From a candidate division WOR-1 bacterium RIFOXYB2_FULL_42_35 (GTDB lineage: Bacteria; Margulisbacteria; WOR-1; O2-12-FULL-45-9), in contig MEUC01000023.1 in assembly GCA_001771545.1 (NCBI GenBank), forward strand, positions 1 through 51,073: DNA of 51,073 nucleotides, read 5' to 3'. The stretch's first letter is position 1, and every line of letters starts with the position of its first letter. The notes below the pieces were generated by a model that did not search any database, was not told the origin of the DNA, and was given only the letters and a program-made list of their open reading frames with translations. The translations under genes and the position numbers were made by a program. Positions 37,297 through 44,879 of the stretch are shown one piece after another.

Positions 37297-38259
37297 ATGA
37301 TAAAAAGATTAATGGTTGTAATGATGGTTGTTTTGGTGGCAGGATTATTTGTGGTTGGTTGCGGATCATCGAGCCCAAGCGGCAGCACAGCATCCTGGAC
37401 AGTTCAAACTAGCCGGAGTACCGCACAATTAAATGAAGTCTTTTTTTATGACAGCTCTAACGGTTGGATAGCCGCTAATGGTAATTTAATTCTTAAGACC
37501 ACTAACGAAGGAACAACTTGGACTACTTATGAGGTTGCAGCTAGTAATCCTTACGATGAAAGAGCAATCTATTTTCTTAGCAGTATGGAAGGGTATATCG
37601 CTGGTGGTGCTGGTCGGATTTATAAAACCAGCAATGGCGGCCCAAATTGGACTAATGATGCTGCCGGCTCACCATCCGATATCTTTTATGGTCTTGTCTT
37701 CGCTAATTCAACCAATGGTTGTGCGGTTGGTAACGATGGTATTTATGTTTATGGTGGTTCAAGCTGGGCAGTGGTTTCTAGTGTGAGTATTTCTGAAATA
37801 TTATATGGTGTAACTTACAATACTTCTTCTACTCGATATTATATTGTGGGTGCTGATGGCAAAATAATGTATTCTAATGCTGGTCCTGATACCGCAACCT
37901 GGACAGATCAAACCAGCCCAACATCAGAAGCTTTGAAAGACATAACCTTTCCTACGACAACTACTGGTTGGATAGTTGGGGATAATGGTTTGATCTTAAA
38001 GACAGTTAATTCTGGAACAACTTGGAGTACTGTAACAAGCGGAGTTTCCGTTAACCTAAGAGGAGTTTCTTTCTCTACTAGTTTGGAAGGTTGGGTGGTT
38101 GGAAATAGCGGTACAATTTTACATACTACTGATGGTGGTACGAATTGGAATGCTCAAACCAGTGGCACCAGCGAAGATTTAATTGATGTTTTTGCTCTGT
38201 CTGGCCAGTCAAAAGCTTGGGCAGTTGGCACAACTGGCACAATACTTAAATACGAGTAA
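37297..38259 (+). CDS. Ycf48-like beta-propeller lipoprotein
   Basis: A lipoprotein of 320 residues: a lipobox VVGC (Cys22) follows a hydrophobic signal. The mature part is a row of about six repeats of the type GWIVGDNGLILKTVNSGTTW, the BNR/Ycf48 (photosystem II assembly factor-like) pattern, folding as a propeller. Relatives occur far outside phototrophs, and no photosynthesis genes are here, so a binding or scaffold role at the envelope is more likely. Start ATG 37297 is preceded by AGGAGG. Confidence 0.85.
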   Translation: MIKRLMVVMMVVLVAGLFVVGCGSSSPSGSTASWTVQTSRSTAQLNEVFFYDSSNGWIAANGNLILKTTNEGTTWTTYEVAASNPYDERAIYFLSSMEGYIAGGAGRIYKTSNGGPNWTNDAAGSPSDIFYGLVFANSTNGCAVGNDGIYVYGGSSWAVVSSVSISEILYGVTYNTSSTRYYIVGADGKIMYSNAGPDTATWTDQTSPTSEALKDITFPTTTTGWIVGDNGLILKTVNSGTTWSTVTSGVSVNLRGVSFSTSLEGWVVGNSGTILHTTDGGTNWNAQTSGTSEDLIDVFALSGQSKAWAVGTTGTILKYE

Positions 38260-38305
38260 GAGCTTTTTGTTAAAATTCGTGTTTCTTTATTGCCGCAATA
38301 ATTTG

Positions 38306-38314
38306 TGTTATAAT
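38306..38314 (+). promoter_or_regulatory. Extended -10 promoter before the small conserved protein
   Basis: TGTTATAAT is an extended -10 element; no good -35 hexamer lies at 17 bases. Transcription would start near 38321, leaving a short leader with AAAAGGAG before ATG 38342. It probably drives 38342 and the aminotransferase. Confidence 0.5.
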
Positions 38315-38341
38315 CTCTGTGATTATTAAAAGGAGTTTGCT

Positions 38342-38689
38342 ATGACAGGATCAGCCGCAAAAAGTTCAAGACGACATTATGAGGATTTTCGTGATCCGGA
38401 CAAAGTTGAAGAGGGTGGGGTGGTGAGAATTTCCGGAGCGTTTCTGCTGGATCATGAGGACGAGATTTTAAACCTTGTTAAGGAAGAAGGCAAACTTGCG
38501 GAAGCCAGGAATCCCAAGGCCAAGGTCAGTAGCATTACTAAAGCCGGGAATGGAATTGTGGTGGAAACTTCCAGCCATAACCTGGCGCTAAAGATCGGCA
38601 AGGCCCTGTCTCATGCTTACAAGGGTGAACACACCTATAAATTTCTTAAGGGCGAAAAGTTTGTTGAGGTTATTTGGCAGAGAGATTAA
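38342..38689 (+). CDS. Small conserved protein resembling the C-terminal half of BCAM0308-type proteins
   Basis: A soluble protein of 115 residues. The stretch EARNPKAKVSSITKAGNGIVVETSSHNLALKIGKALSHAYKG resembles, from memory, the C-terminal part of BCAM0308-family proteins, which usually have an N-terminal zinc ribbon with CxxC. Here no cysteines are present, so it would be a short, zinc-free variant. A link to ribosomes or RNA is only a guess. It lies 23 bases before the aminotransferase. Confidence 0.6.
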   Translation: MTGSAAKSSRRHYEDFRDPDKVEEGGVVRISGAFLLDHEDEILNLVKEEGKLAEARNPKAKVSSITKAGNGIVVETSSHNLALKIGKALSHAYKGEHTYKFLKGEKFVEVIWQRD

Positions 38690-38712
38690 TTTAATATAAA
38701 AGGAGAAAAGAG

Positions 38713-39876
38713 ATGACAGACAAAAAGCCCCTCAAACAGTACTTGATGATTCCTGGTCCGACCCCAATTCCAACTGAGATTTTATCGGCGATGAGCCATG
38801 AAATGATTGGCCATCGTGGTCCGGTATTTTCTAAGATATTGGCAGAAGTTATTGAAGGCTTAAAATGGGCTTATCAAACTAAAAATGATGTAATGGTTTT
38901 TCCTTGCTCCGGTACCGGTGGTATGGAAACAGCTGTAGTTAATACGTTATCGGCAGGGGATAAGGCTTTATTTGTAAACATTGGTAACTTTGGTGACCGC
39001 TGGATCAAAATTGCCAAGACTTATGGGGTTGATGCCATTGATTTAAAGGTTGAACGGGGGACAGCTTGTGATCCTAAGGTTTTAGCCGCTGAATTAGCCA
39101 AGGATTCTAACAAAGAAATCAAGGCTGTCTTTATGCAGCAAAATGAAACTTCAACCGGGGTTATTAATGATGTTAAGGCCTTAGCTGCTGTAGTGAGAAA
39201 GTCTCACCCGGATGTTTTAATTTTGGTTGATGCTGTTTCCGGTCTTTTAACCGCTGATTTAAAGTCTGATGACTGGGATCTAGACGTAGTTGTTTCCGGT
39301 TCACAAAAGGCTTTCATGGTTCCTCCGGGGATTGCGGCGGTTTCTATGTCTAAACGAGCTTGGAAGGCTTATGAATCATCAACCTTGCCCAAACACTATT
39401 GGGATATTAAAGTTCAGAAAAAATTTGCCGACAAGGGGCAAACATACACCACTCCGCCCGAATCAATTATTTTTGGTATGCATAAGGCTGTCGAAATGTT
39501 GAAAAAAGAGGGCTTGGAAAACATTTTTGAACGGCATGCCGAGAATAAGAAAATTGTTCGTGCCGGTTTAAAGGGAGTTGGTTGTAAGTTGTTGGCCGAT
39601 GATGTTTGTAGTTCACCAGCTGTAACTGCGATCTTCCCACCAGACGGCGTTGATGCAGAAAAGGTTCGCTCGGAAATGCGTAACCGTTTTGGTGTTGAGT
39701 TAGCACCTGGGCAAGGGGATCTTAAGGGTAAAATTTTCCGTATTGGTCATTTGGGTTATGTTGATAAACTGGAACTAGTTGCCACCATTGGTGCACTAGA
39801 GCTGCTCTTCTCTCAAATGGGGGCACCGGTTGAAATTGGCAAGGGGACTAAGGCGGCCTTGGAGCAGATTAAGTAA
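38713..39876 (+). CDS. Class V aminotransferase (alanine/serine-glyoxylate type)
   Basis: A PLP-dependent enzyme of 387 residues. MIPGPTPIPTEIL and GHRGPVFSKIL open the fold; the PLP lysine is Lys199 in SGSQKAF, preceded by DAVSGLL with the cofactor-binding Asp. Such enzymes interconvert serine or alanine with glyoxylate or pyruvate; some relatives were once annotated as a soluble hydrogenase subunit. The substrate cannot be fixed from sequence. AAAAGGAGAAAAG precedes the ATG. Confidence 0.92.
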   Translation: MTDKKPLKQYLMIPGPTPIPTEILSAMSHEMIGHRGPVFSKILAEVIEGLKWAYQTKNDVMVFPCSGTGGMETAVVNTLSAGDKALFVNIGNFGDRWIKIAKTYGVDAIDLKVERGTACDPKVLAAELAKDSNKEIKAVFMQQNETSTGVINDVKALAAVVRKSHPDVLILVDAVSGLLTADLKSDDWDLDVVVSGSQKAFMVPPGIAAVSMSKRAWKAYESSTLPKHYWDIKVQKKFADKGQTYTTPPESIIFGMHKAVEMLKKEGLENIFERHAENKKIVRAGLKGVGCKLLADDVCSSPAVTAIFPPDGVDAEKVRSEMRNRFGVELAPGQGDLKGKIFRIGHLGYVDKLELVATIGALELLFSQMGAPVEIGKGTKAALEQIK

Positions 39877-39891
39877 ATAGCCTCTAACTTG

Positions 39892-39906
39892 CCTGCCGTA
39901 GGCAGG
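39892..39906 (+). repeat. CCTGCC-GTA-GGCAGG hairpin after the aminotransferase
   Basis: A perfect six-base stem lies 16 bases past the stop codon. No T-run follows closely, though TTTTTT occurs about 35 bases later. It belongs to the GC-rich palindrome group and separates two converging genes. Confidence 0.6.
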
Positions 39907-39974
39907 TTACCCGAACTCGTTAATTGAGTGGTTGAAGGTTTTTTCCTGTGGTTGTTTAGACTATCCTCTTCACC

Positions 39975-39992
39975 GCAGATCACTAATATTAA
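39975..39992 (+). repeat. Shared 3' motif GCAGATCrCTAATrTT (copy 1)
   Basis: GCAGATCACTAATATT recurs, with two changes, at 41066 as GCAGATCGCTAATGTT. Each copy lies just past the 3' end of one of the two unrecognised minus-strand genes. Confidence 0.5.
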
Positions 39993-40042
39993 TAATGCCT
40001 AGTATATATTCAAGATGGGCGAGTAAATTTCAGTTTTTATTG

Positions 40043-40951
40043 CTATTCATCTAACATTGCTTGCTCGAATAATTCAGCAAATTTTGTTGGGGAATCAGTA
40101 AAACTAAAGTCTCTCGATTGGTTCTTACTTTGGTCAGTGATAGTAAGTTTTACGCCATTAGGATCATTATCGTCTTTATTAACTTCGAGACTGAATCTTG
40201 CCCCTGCAAATCGTAGGGTTGCGGTTATTCTTTGTTTGGACCAATTAAATATTGCTCTGGCTAAATATGAAAAAATTAATTTATCTATAGCGAGTGATCC
40301 AGTGCCATTGGTTGATGCATTGCCCGAGTTAAGGATTAATGCATTGTGGAGCAGAATATAAGGAGACCCTACTCTCCTTTTTTCTAAGCCAGTAAGTATG
40401 TTTTCTAATGTTTGTAAATTGTCCAAGGTTATATGAGGATTTTCGTCATTCCAAATAGCCTCAATGATTTCGTCCCTTTCTGGAAAACTTAATTCAAGGA
40501 CCATTGCCACATCAGCAACCTTTATTAGGAGTCTTGCTATTTCTCCTGCTAGCGTAGGGGTTTTTTCAATGTTCAGAGATAAAATTGTAGTGCTGGTATT
40601 GTAATTTAAGGTTTTTTTATCCATGGAAACAGAGACCACCCCTCCCAGGGTTCTAAATATAGCTGCAGCAGGTGCCCCTGCTGAACTATTATGGAAGAGG
40701 CCTTGTCCTTCTTCTAGCTGCAGGACATTTCCATCTATGCCAAATAACATGTCTACTCCTGTCTCAGCTGTTGGTTGATGGGGGGTGGTTGGTGGGGAAC
40801 AATGTGGTAGTGATCCTGCTCCTGGAGAAGTATATTTTAAGGCAGATGAAGAAGTTGAAGAAGTTCTCTCTCCTGGTCTTGGTTTGATTAGTGTTCTTGG
40901 TGTATTTGTTCTATTTCTAACTGCTGGAAATCTTGTACCTGATGATGGCAT
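40043..40951 (-). CDS. Unrecognised protein with Pro/Ser/Thr-rich N-terminus
   Basis: A protein of 302 residues that I cannot assign. The first 65 or so residues are disordered-looking, rich in Pro, Ser, Thr and Arg. The remainder is a mixed alpha/beta region with helices around residues 130-200 (IARLLIKVADVAMVLEL) and strands near the end (ITATLRFAGARFSLEV, GVKLTITDQ). No signal peptide or membrane span is evident. AAGGAG lies seven bases before the ATG on this strand. The upstream gene at 41087-42526 runs in the same direction and has a similar basic, Pro-rich N-terminus, so the two may be functionally linked. Confidence 0.75.
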   Translation of the reverse strand: MPSSGTRFPAVRNRTNTPRTLIKPRPGERTSSTSSSALKYTSPGAGSLPHCSPPTTPHQPTAETGVDMLFGIDGNVLQLEEGQGLFHNSSAGAPAAAIFRTLGGVVSVSMDKKTLNYNTSTTILSLNIEKTPTLAGEIARLLIKVADVAMVLELSFPERDEIIEAIWNDENPHITLDNLQTLENILTGLEKRRVGSPYILLHNALILNSGNASTNGTGSLAIDKLIFSYLARAIFNWSKQRITATLRFAGARFSLEVNKDDNDPNGVKLTITDQSKNQSRDFSFTDSPTKFAELFEQAMLDE

Positions 40952-41029
40952 TTTTTTCTCCTTGTCTATATAAGTCTCTCAAATACTACTCGTTACTTTT
41001 TGGCAAAAATTTCAATATTTTAAAAAAAA

Positions 41030-41069
41030 GACTGCCGGACTACCCGACTGCATGACCACCTGACAGCAG
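41030..41069 (+). repeat. Degenerate octamer array GACnnCnn
   Basis: Five consecutive octamers start with GAC: GACTGCCG, GACTACCC, GACTGCAT, GACCACCT, GACAGCAG. The first equals the reverse complement of the octamer repeated three times inside miaB. Confidence 0.65.
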
Positions 41070-41083
41070 ATCGCTAATGTTTT
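41066..41083 (+). repeat. Shared 3' motif GCAGATCrCTAATrTT (copy 2)
   Basis: GCAGATCGCTAATGTT lies immediately past the stop of the minus-strand gene at 41087 and partly overlaps the last octamer of the array at 41030. Its partner is at 39975. Confidence 0.5.
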
Positions 41084-41086
41084 AAG

Positions 41087-42526
41087 CTAAGCTTCTTGTT
41101 CTGCTGCAGCTAACTGTACTTCGTAGGCTTGGATAATAGCCTTTGAAGCCTGTGGATCATGTCGATCTAAGAGAACGTGAGTTCTTTTTTCTCCTTGAAG
41201 TCTGACGACTCTAAATACTTTTTCTTTGCCTTCAATAGTTATTGGGACACTATCAAGGATTGTTAGGGAATTGCCATTTTTGCCGGCATCGACAATTACT
41301 TTTTTGATTTCTGCGATGGGCCATTTCATTACTCTGGCCAAACCTATAAATTTAATATGTTGTAAAATGTCTGACTGTGAGTTTGCTCTTTGGGCTGTTA
41401 GAAGAAGTCCAAGAAGCCCTTGAACATGTTCTTGCTTCGCTTTTTTTGTGGCGGCAGGATCAAGTTCTTTTTCCTCCTCGGCTTTATAGAATATTCCTCC
41501 TCCTCCGTCATTTTGAAAAACACGAATAGCCTCCAAGTCTTTGACAGCTACCCCTAATATTTCCACTATTCTTTCTTGTCCATCATGAGCTTCTGTTAAC
41601 GCAACAAGTTTCTCTCTCATAACAGAAATGTTTTTTACTGGAATTCCCATGTCTTCAAGATGTTTTACCATTTGTTCTTCTAAACTAGCTGGTTCAGCTG
41701 CTTTTGGAGCCGGTGCTTCTGCTACCGGAGCTGTTACTGGTGGCTCGGGAGCAGGAACAGGAACAGGAACAGCAACCGGTTCTTCCCTGCGCGTAGAGTG
41801 CCACTTTCTTGGTAATCTAAAAAGGGGAGCTCCTTCAGCCAGTATAGTTGCTAAAGTTGTGGCTCTTGGGACTCTATTGTTAGGAACAGCCACAATCTCA
41901 ACTTTAAAATCAGCTTGGACTGATCTTGGAGCAAAAAAAGCTAACCTGCCTCGAGGCTCTTCTATCCTGAGGGCTGTAAATAAATATCTTCTAATCATTT
42001 CTTCACATTTTTCTGGAGAGTTTTTTTCTAATGATAATAATGATGATAAATAACTATTTATTGTTGTGATATTTTCATCTGCTTCCTCGTTTGAAAAATG
42101 TAAACAAGCATTTCTTAGGGCATCTTTAATTTCTCCACTTAATTTTAATTTAACCATTAACTCTTCATTTAGAGTTAATTCTTTGTCGTTTGGTTCGGCT
42201 GGAGGACAAGGTTCTGGGGCAGCTTGTGCGGCAGTGGGCCTTGCAGGTGCTATTTGACGAGAGCGAAAATCTAAAACAGCTTTACTGACAGCAATTTTTA
42301 GTCTATTAACACAGTCAACATCACCTATTAATTGATAGAGAGTTGCTAATATTTTATCCATCTCTTGATCTGGTAGTCTTGCTAAGATTTCAGCTGCTTT
42401 TTTTGTCTGCCCAGTTCGAATCATTTGAAGTAATTGTTCTCTTTGAGTGGACTGACCATATGTCTTTGGTGTAGGAGCAAGAGGTCTTGTCCTTGGGCTT
42501 GAAGGGTTTACACGAGTTGAATCCAT
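41087..42526 (-). CDS. Unrecognised multidomain protein with Pro/Ala linkers
   Basis: A protein of 479 residues with no family I recognise. The N-terminal 24 residues are Pro, Arg and Ser rich. A helical segment follows (about residues 25-90), then a helical region around 120-175. A Pro/Val/Ala linker covers about 245-280. The C-terminal domain (about 285-479) contains helices and a strand-rich stretch (SVPITIEGKEKVFRVVRLQGEKRTHVLLD). No signal or membrane span is visible, so it is probably cytoplasmic. AAGGAGG lies ten bases before the ATG. It may form an operon with the unrecognised gene at 40043-40951. Confidence 0.75.
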   Translation of the reverse strand: MDSTRVNPSSPRTRPLAPTPKTYGQSTQREQLLQMIRTGQTKKAAEILARLPDQEMDKILATLYQLIGDVDCVNRLKIAVSKAVLDFRSRQIAPARPTAAQAAPEPCPPAEPNDKELTLNEELMVKLKLSGEIKDALRNACLHFSNEEADENITTINSYLSSLLSLEKNSPEKCEEMIRRYLFTALRIEEPRGRLAFFAPRSVQADFKVEIVAVPNNRVPRATTLATILAEGAPLFRLPRKWHSTRREEPVAVPVPVPAPEPPVTAPVAEAPAPKAAEPASLEEQMVKHLEDMGIPVKNISVMREKLVALTEAHDGQERIVEILGVAVKDLEAIRVFQNDGGGGIFYKAEEEKELDPAATKKAKQEHVQGLLGLLLTAQRANSQSDILQHIKFIGLARVMKWPIAEIKKVIVDAGKNGNSLTILDSVPITIEGKEKVFRVVRLQGEKRTHVLLDRHDPQASKAIIQAYEVQLAAAEQEA

Positions 42527-42664
42527 TTTTTATTTCCTCCTTGTTTGTTTATCTGGCAGACTTTTACATCATATATATATCGATATTATTGAGGCTCGAT
42601 TTCAGGTTTGGGGAAAATAGTTGAAAAATATTTTCCCTGTCTTCTTTGTCAGGAAAGGGAGTGC

Positions 42665-42682
42665 TGACATGTTATAATGTCA
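42665..42682 (+). promoter_or_regulatory. Dyad enclosing an extended -10 promoter
   Basis: TGACAT-GTTATA-ATGTCA is a perfect six-base inverted repeat that contains TGTTATAAT (42670-42678), an extended -10. Binding of a dimeric regulator would block this promoter. It could once have served the first RRM gene, from which it is now separated by the IS200-like fragment. Confidence 0.5.
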
Positions 42683-42689
42683 CACTCGG

Positions 42690-43062
42690 GTCGGGTGTAT
42701 ATCCCTCGCCTTTAGGCGAAGACTTTAGTATGCTGTGAAGCATGAAAAATTACCGAACAGGGACGCATACGATTCACGACATAAAAATGCACTTTGTTTG
42801 GATCACGAAATACAGGAAAGTAATTCTGCGGGGAGGGGTGGCGTTGAGGTTTAGAGGCCTGATTCGGCAGATAAGTTTGGGCCTGGACGTAGAGATAGTT
42901 AGGGGTCATGTGGGGAAGGATCATGTTCATCTGTTTGTGTCATTGCCGACGGATATATCGGCAGGCAAAGATATGCAGAAGATAAAGGGAACGACGGCAA
43001 GGAAGTTGATGATTGAGTTCAGCGAGTTAAGGGAATGTTGCGAAATAGGGCTTTACAATACG
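42690..43062 (+). mobile_element. IS200/IS605-like insertion fragment
   Basis: A hairpin TCGCC-TTTA-GGCGA lies near the left end at about 42707-42720, as in the subterminal hairpins of IS200/IS605 elements. A truncated Y1 transposase follows. The 3' end and its hairpin are missing; the sequence passes directly into the leader of the first RRM gene. The exact ends are uncertain. Confidence 0.65.
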
Positions 43063-43068
43063 ATCTAG
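42742..43068 (+). pseudogene. Truncated IS200-like transposase TnpA
   Basis: The first 95 or so residues match Y1 transposases: MKNYRTGTHTIHDIKMHFVW, then KYRKVIL, and the HUH metal motif as HVH in DHVHLFVSLP. The C-terminal third, which carries the catalytic tyrosine and the WGxxxWARGYF-like region, is absent; about ten unrelated codons lead to the stop. At 108 residues, against about 140-150, it must be inactive. Confidence 0.85.
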
Positions 43069-43103
43069 AAGTGTCATACTTCACTATTGAAGAGTCGAAG
43101 TTA

Positions 43104-43214
43104 ATGGATATTGATCTAAAGATACTGCAATTTGATCGTGGAGAAGCCTCATTTATGTTGGCCTCACATTCCGTTAATCGCAGAAAAATTTTAAAAAGGA
43201 GATTATATAAATGA
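43104..43214 (+). other. Leader open frame upstream of RRM gene 1
   Basis: A 36-codon frame from ATG 43104 ends with a TGA that overlaps the ATG of the RRM gene (ATGA). The same frame with the same length exists in the second copy at 43687. Of the differing codons one is silent and three change residues, so protein-level constraint is unproven. The conserved leader may instead act as RNA, for example in cold regulation. Confidence 0.35.
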
Positions 43215-43507
43215 AAAGTATTTTTGTAGGCAATTTACCATGGTCCGCCAAAAGCGAAGACTTAGAAGCTAAGTTTTCTGAATTTGGTACGGTATCATCT
43301 GCTAGAGTCATGACCGACAAGATGACTGGAAAGTCCAGAGGCTTCGGTTTTGTTGATATGGATGATGCTGGTGCTGAAAAAGCTATTGCTGCCCTTTCTG
43401 ATTATGAATGGGACGGTCGCAAGCTAACTGTTAATGAAGCAAGACCAAGAGCCGAAAGATCTGACAGTCGGGACAGAGGTCCTAGACGCGATTCTTACGG
43501 TTTCTAA
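43211..43507 (+). CDS. RRM-domain RNA-binding protein (copy 1)
   Basis: A 98-residue protein with one RNA-recognition motif: RNP2 IFVGNL at residues 4-9 and RNP1 KSRGFGFV at 41-48. A short Arg/Asp/Ser-rich tail ends in GF. It resembles the cold-inducible Rbp proteins of cyanobacteria, which bind RNA as chaperones. AAAAGGAG precedes the ATG. A strong terminator follows. It is 87 of 98 residues identical to copy 2 by my count. Confidence 0.95.
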   Translation: MKSIFVGNLPWSAKSEDLEAKFSEFGTVSSARVMTDKMTGKSRGFGFVDMDDAGAEKAIAALSDYEWDGRKLTVNEARPRAERSDSRDRGPRRDSYGF

Positions 43508-43532
43508 TCTGGTTTAAAACAGATTTAATTAG

Positions 43533-43563
43533 GGCTCCGAGGTTAAACTCGGAGCCTTTTTTT
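43533..43563 (+). terminator. Rho-independent terminator of RRM gene 1
   Basis: The stem GGCTCCGAG/CTCGGAGCC has a six-base loop (GTTAAA) and is followed by seven T. The same stem and loop follow copy 2. Confidence 0.95.
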
Positions 43564-43644
43564 ATGTTTCTAATAACACTAATAGAAATAGAAAGTCCAA
43601 CTGTTTGATTTTTAGTCACTGACTGGTTGAATTTACTATACTTT

Positions 43645-43662
43645 ATGACAATAAGGTGTCAT
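43645..43662 (+). promoter_or_regulatory. Dyad ATGACA-N6-TGTCAT upstream of RRM gene 2
   Basis: A perfect six-base inverted repeat with a six-base spacer lies just after a possible -10 (TATACT, 43637-43642). It resembles the dyad at 42665 in arm sequence and spacing, suggesting the same regulator. A second dyad AGTCA-C-TGACT lies at 43614-43624. Confidence 0.4.
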
Positions 43663-43686
43663 ACTACACAGGTAGGGTCGAAGTTA

Positions 43687-43797
43687 ATGGATATTGATCT
43701 TAAGATACTGCAACTTGATCGTGTCGAAGCCTCATTTTTGTTGGCCTCACATTCCGTTAATCGCAGAAAAATTTTAAAAAGGAGATTATATAAATGA
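43687..43797 (+). other. Leader open frame upstream of RRM gene 2
   Basis: Counterpart of 43104-43214, same length of 36 codons, with TGA overlapping the RRM start. The last 60 or so bases before the RRM start are identical in both leaders. Confidence 0.35.
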
Positions 43798-44090
43798 AAA
43801 GTATTTTTGTAGGCAATTTACCATGGTCTGCCAAGAACGAAGACTTAGAAGCTAAGTTTTCTGAATTCGGCAATGTTACATCTGCCAGAGTTATGACCGA
43901 TAAATTCACTGGAAAGTCCAGAGGCTTCGGTTTTGTTGACATGGAAGATGCAGATGCTGAAAAAGCTATTGCAGCATTAGCTGATTATGAATGGGAAGGT
44001 CGCAAGATCACCGTTAATGAAGCTAGACCTAAAACCGAAAGATCTGACAGTCGGGACAGAGGTCCTAGACGCGATTCTTACGGTTTCTAA
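43794..44090 (+). CDS. RRM-domain RNA-binding protein (copy 2)
   Basis: A tandem duplicate of the gene at 43211, again 98 residues with RNP2 IFVGNL and RNP1 KSRGFGFV unchanged. The differences are mostly conservative (for example Asp/Glu, Leu/Ile, Arg/Lys), indicating that both copies are under selection. Leader and terminator are duplicated with the gene, so each copy can be expressed independently. Confidence 0.95.
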   Translation: MKSIFVGNLPWSAKNEDLEAKFSEFGNVTSARVMTDKFTGKSRGFGFVDMEDADAEKAIAALADYEWEGRKITVNEARPKTERSDSRDRGPRRDSYGF

Positions 44091-44115
44091 TCCGGTTTAA
44101 AACAGATTTAATTAG

Positions 44116-44145
44116 GGCTCCGAGGTTAAACTCGGAGCCTTTTTC
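44116..44145 (+). terminator. Rho-independent terminator of RRM gene 2
   Basis: GGCTCCGAG-GTTAAA-CTCGGAGCC followed by T residues, identical in stem and loop to the terminator of copy 1. Confidence 0.95.
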
Positions 44146-44186
44146 TTTCCTCTAATTGCTAGCATTTCTAATTTTAATTAGTATGA

Positions 44187-44195
44187 TGGTATAAT
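44187..44195 (+). promoter_or_regulatory. Extended -10 promoter of the phoB-phoR pair
   Basis: TGGTATAAT forms an extended -10. The expected transcription start coincides with the ATG at 44202, and no Shine-Dalgarno precedes it, so a leaderless message is likely. Confidence 0.5.
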
Positions 44196-44201
44196 ATTAA
44201 C

Positions 44202-44879
44202 ATGCTTAACATCTTAATTGTCGAAGATGAAAAAGATATCGTTGAAGTGATCGAATACAACCTGAAAAAAGAAGGCTTTAAAGTCTCCAAAGCTTTTGAT
44301 GGTAAAAAAGGCTTAAAGCTTGCCCAAGATAAACGTCCCGCTCTAATTATCCTCGATTTAATGCTGCCCGAACTAGATGGCCTAGAAGTTTGTAAGAAGT
44401 TAAAGGGTGATGTTCGAACAGCCGAAATTCCCGTTATCATGTTAACTGCTAAAGGTTCCGAGATCGATCGTATTTTAGGGTTAGAGTTGGGAGCAGATGA
44501 TTACATCACCAAACCTTTTAGCCTGCGGGAACTAATAGCTAGAGTGAAAGCTATTCTAAAAAGATGTTCTCAAAAAGCCAATGAGTCTCAGTCGGTACTT
44601 AGATTCGCTGATTTGGAGATCGATATCGATCGCCACGAAATTAAATCTTTTGGTAAAATTGTTGAACTAACTGCCAAGGAGTTTGCTCTTTTGCGGTATT
44701 TGGCCGAGAACAAAGATTTAGTAATGTCACGGGAAAAACTGCTTGATTATGTTTGGGGCATTGAAGTGGCCATTGAAACCAGGACTGTTGATGTTCATGT
44801 CAGACGCTTAAGAGAAAAATTGGGGAAATCTGGCAGTCATATCAAAACCCTGCGAGGGGTAGGATATAAATTTGTTTAA
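44202..44879 (+). CDS. phoB: PhoB-type response regulator
   Basis: An OmpR/PhoB-family regulator of 225 residues. The receiver domain has acidic residues near the start (EDEKD), phosphoacceptor Asp52 in ILDLMLPE, and Lys near residue 105 (ITKPF). The C-terminal winged helix ends with the typical RTVDVHVRRLREKLG and TLRGVGYKF. It overlaps the kinase gene by eight bases. With the pst genes downstream, it most likely controls the phosphate response through the repeat array at 46692. Confidence 0.92.
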   Translation: MLNILIVEDEKDIVEVIEYNLKKEGFKVSKAFDGKKGLKLAQDKRPALIILDLMLPELDGLEVCKKLKGDVRTAEIPVIMLTAKGSEIDRILGLELGADDYITKPFSLRELIARVKAILKRCSQKANESQSVLRFADLEIDIDRHEIKSFGKIVELTAKEFALLRYLAENKDLVMSREKLLDYVWGIEVAIETRTVDVHVRRLREKLGKSGSHIKTLRGVGYKFV

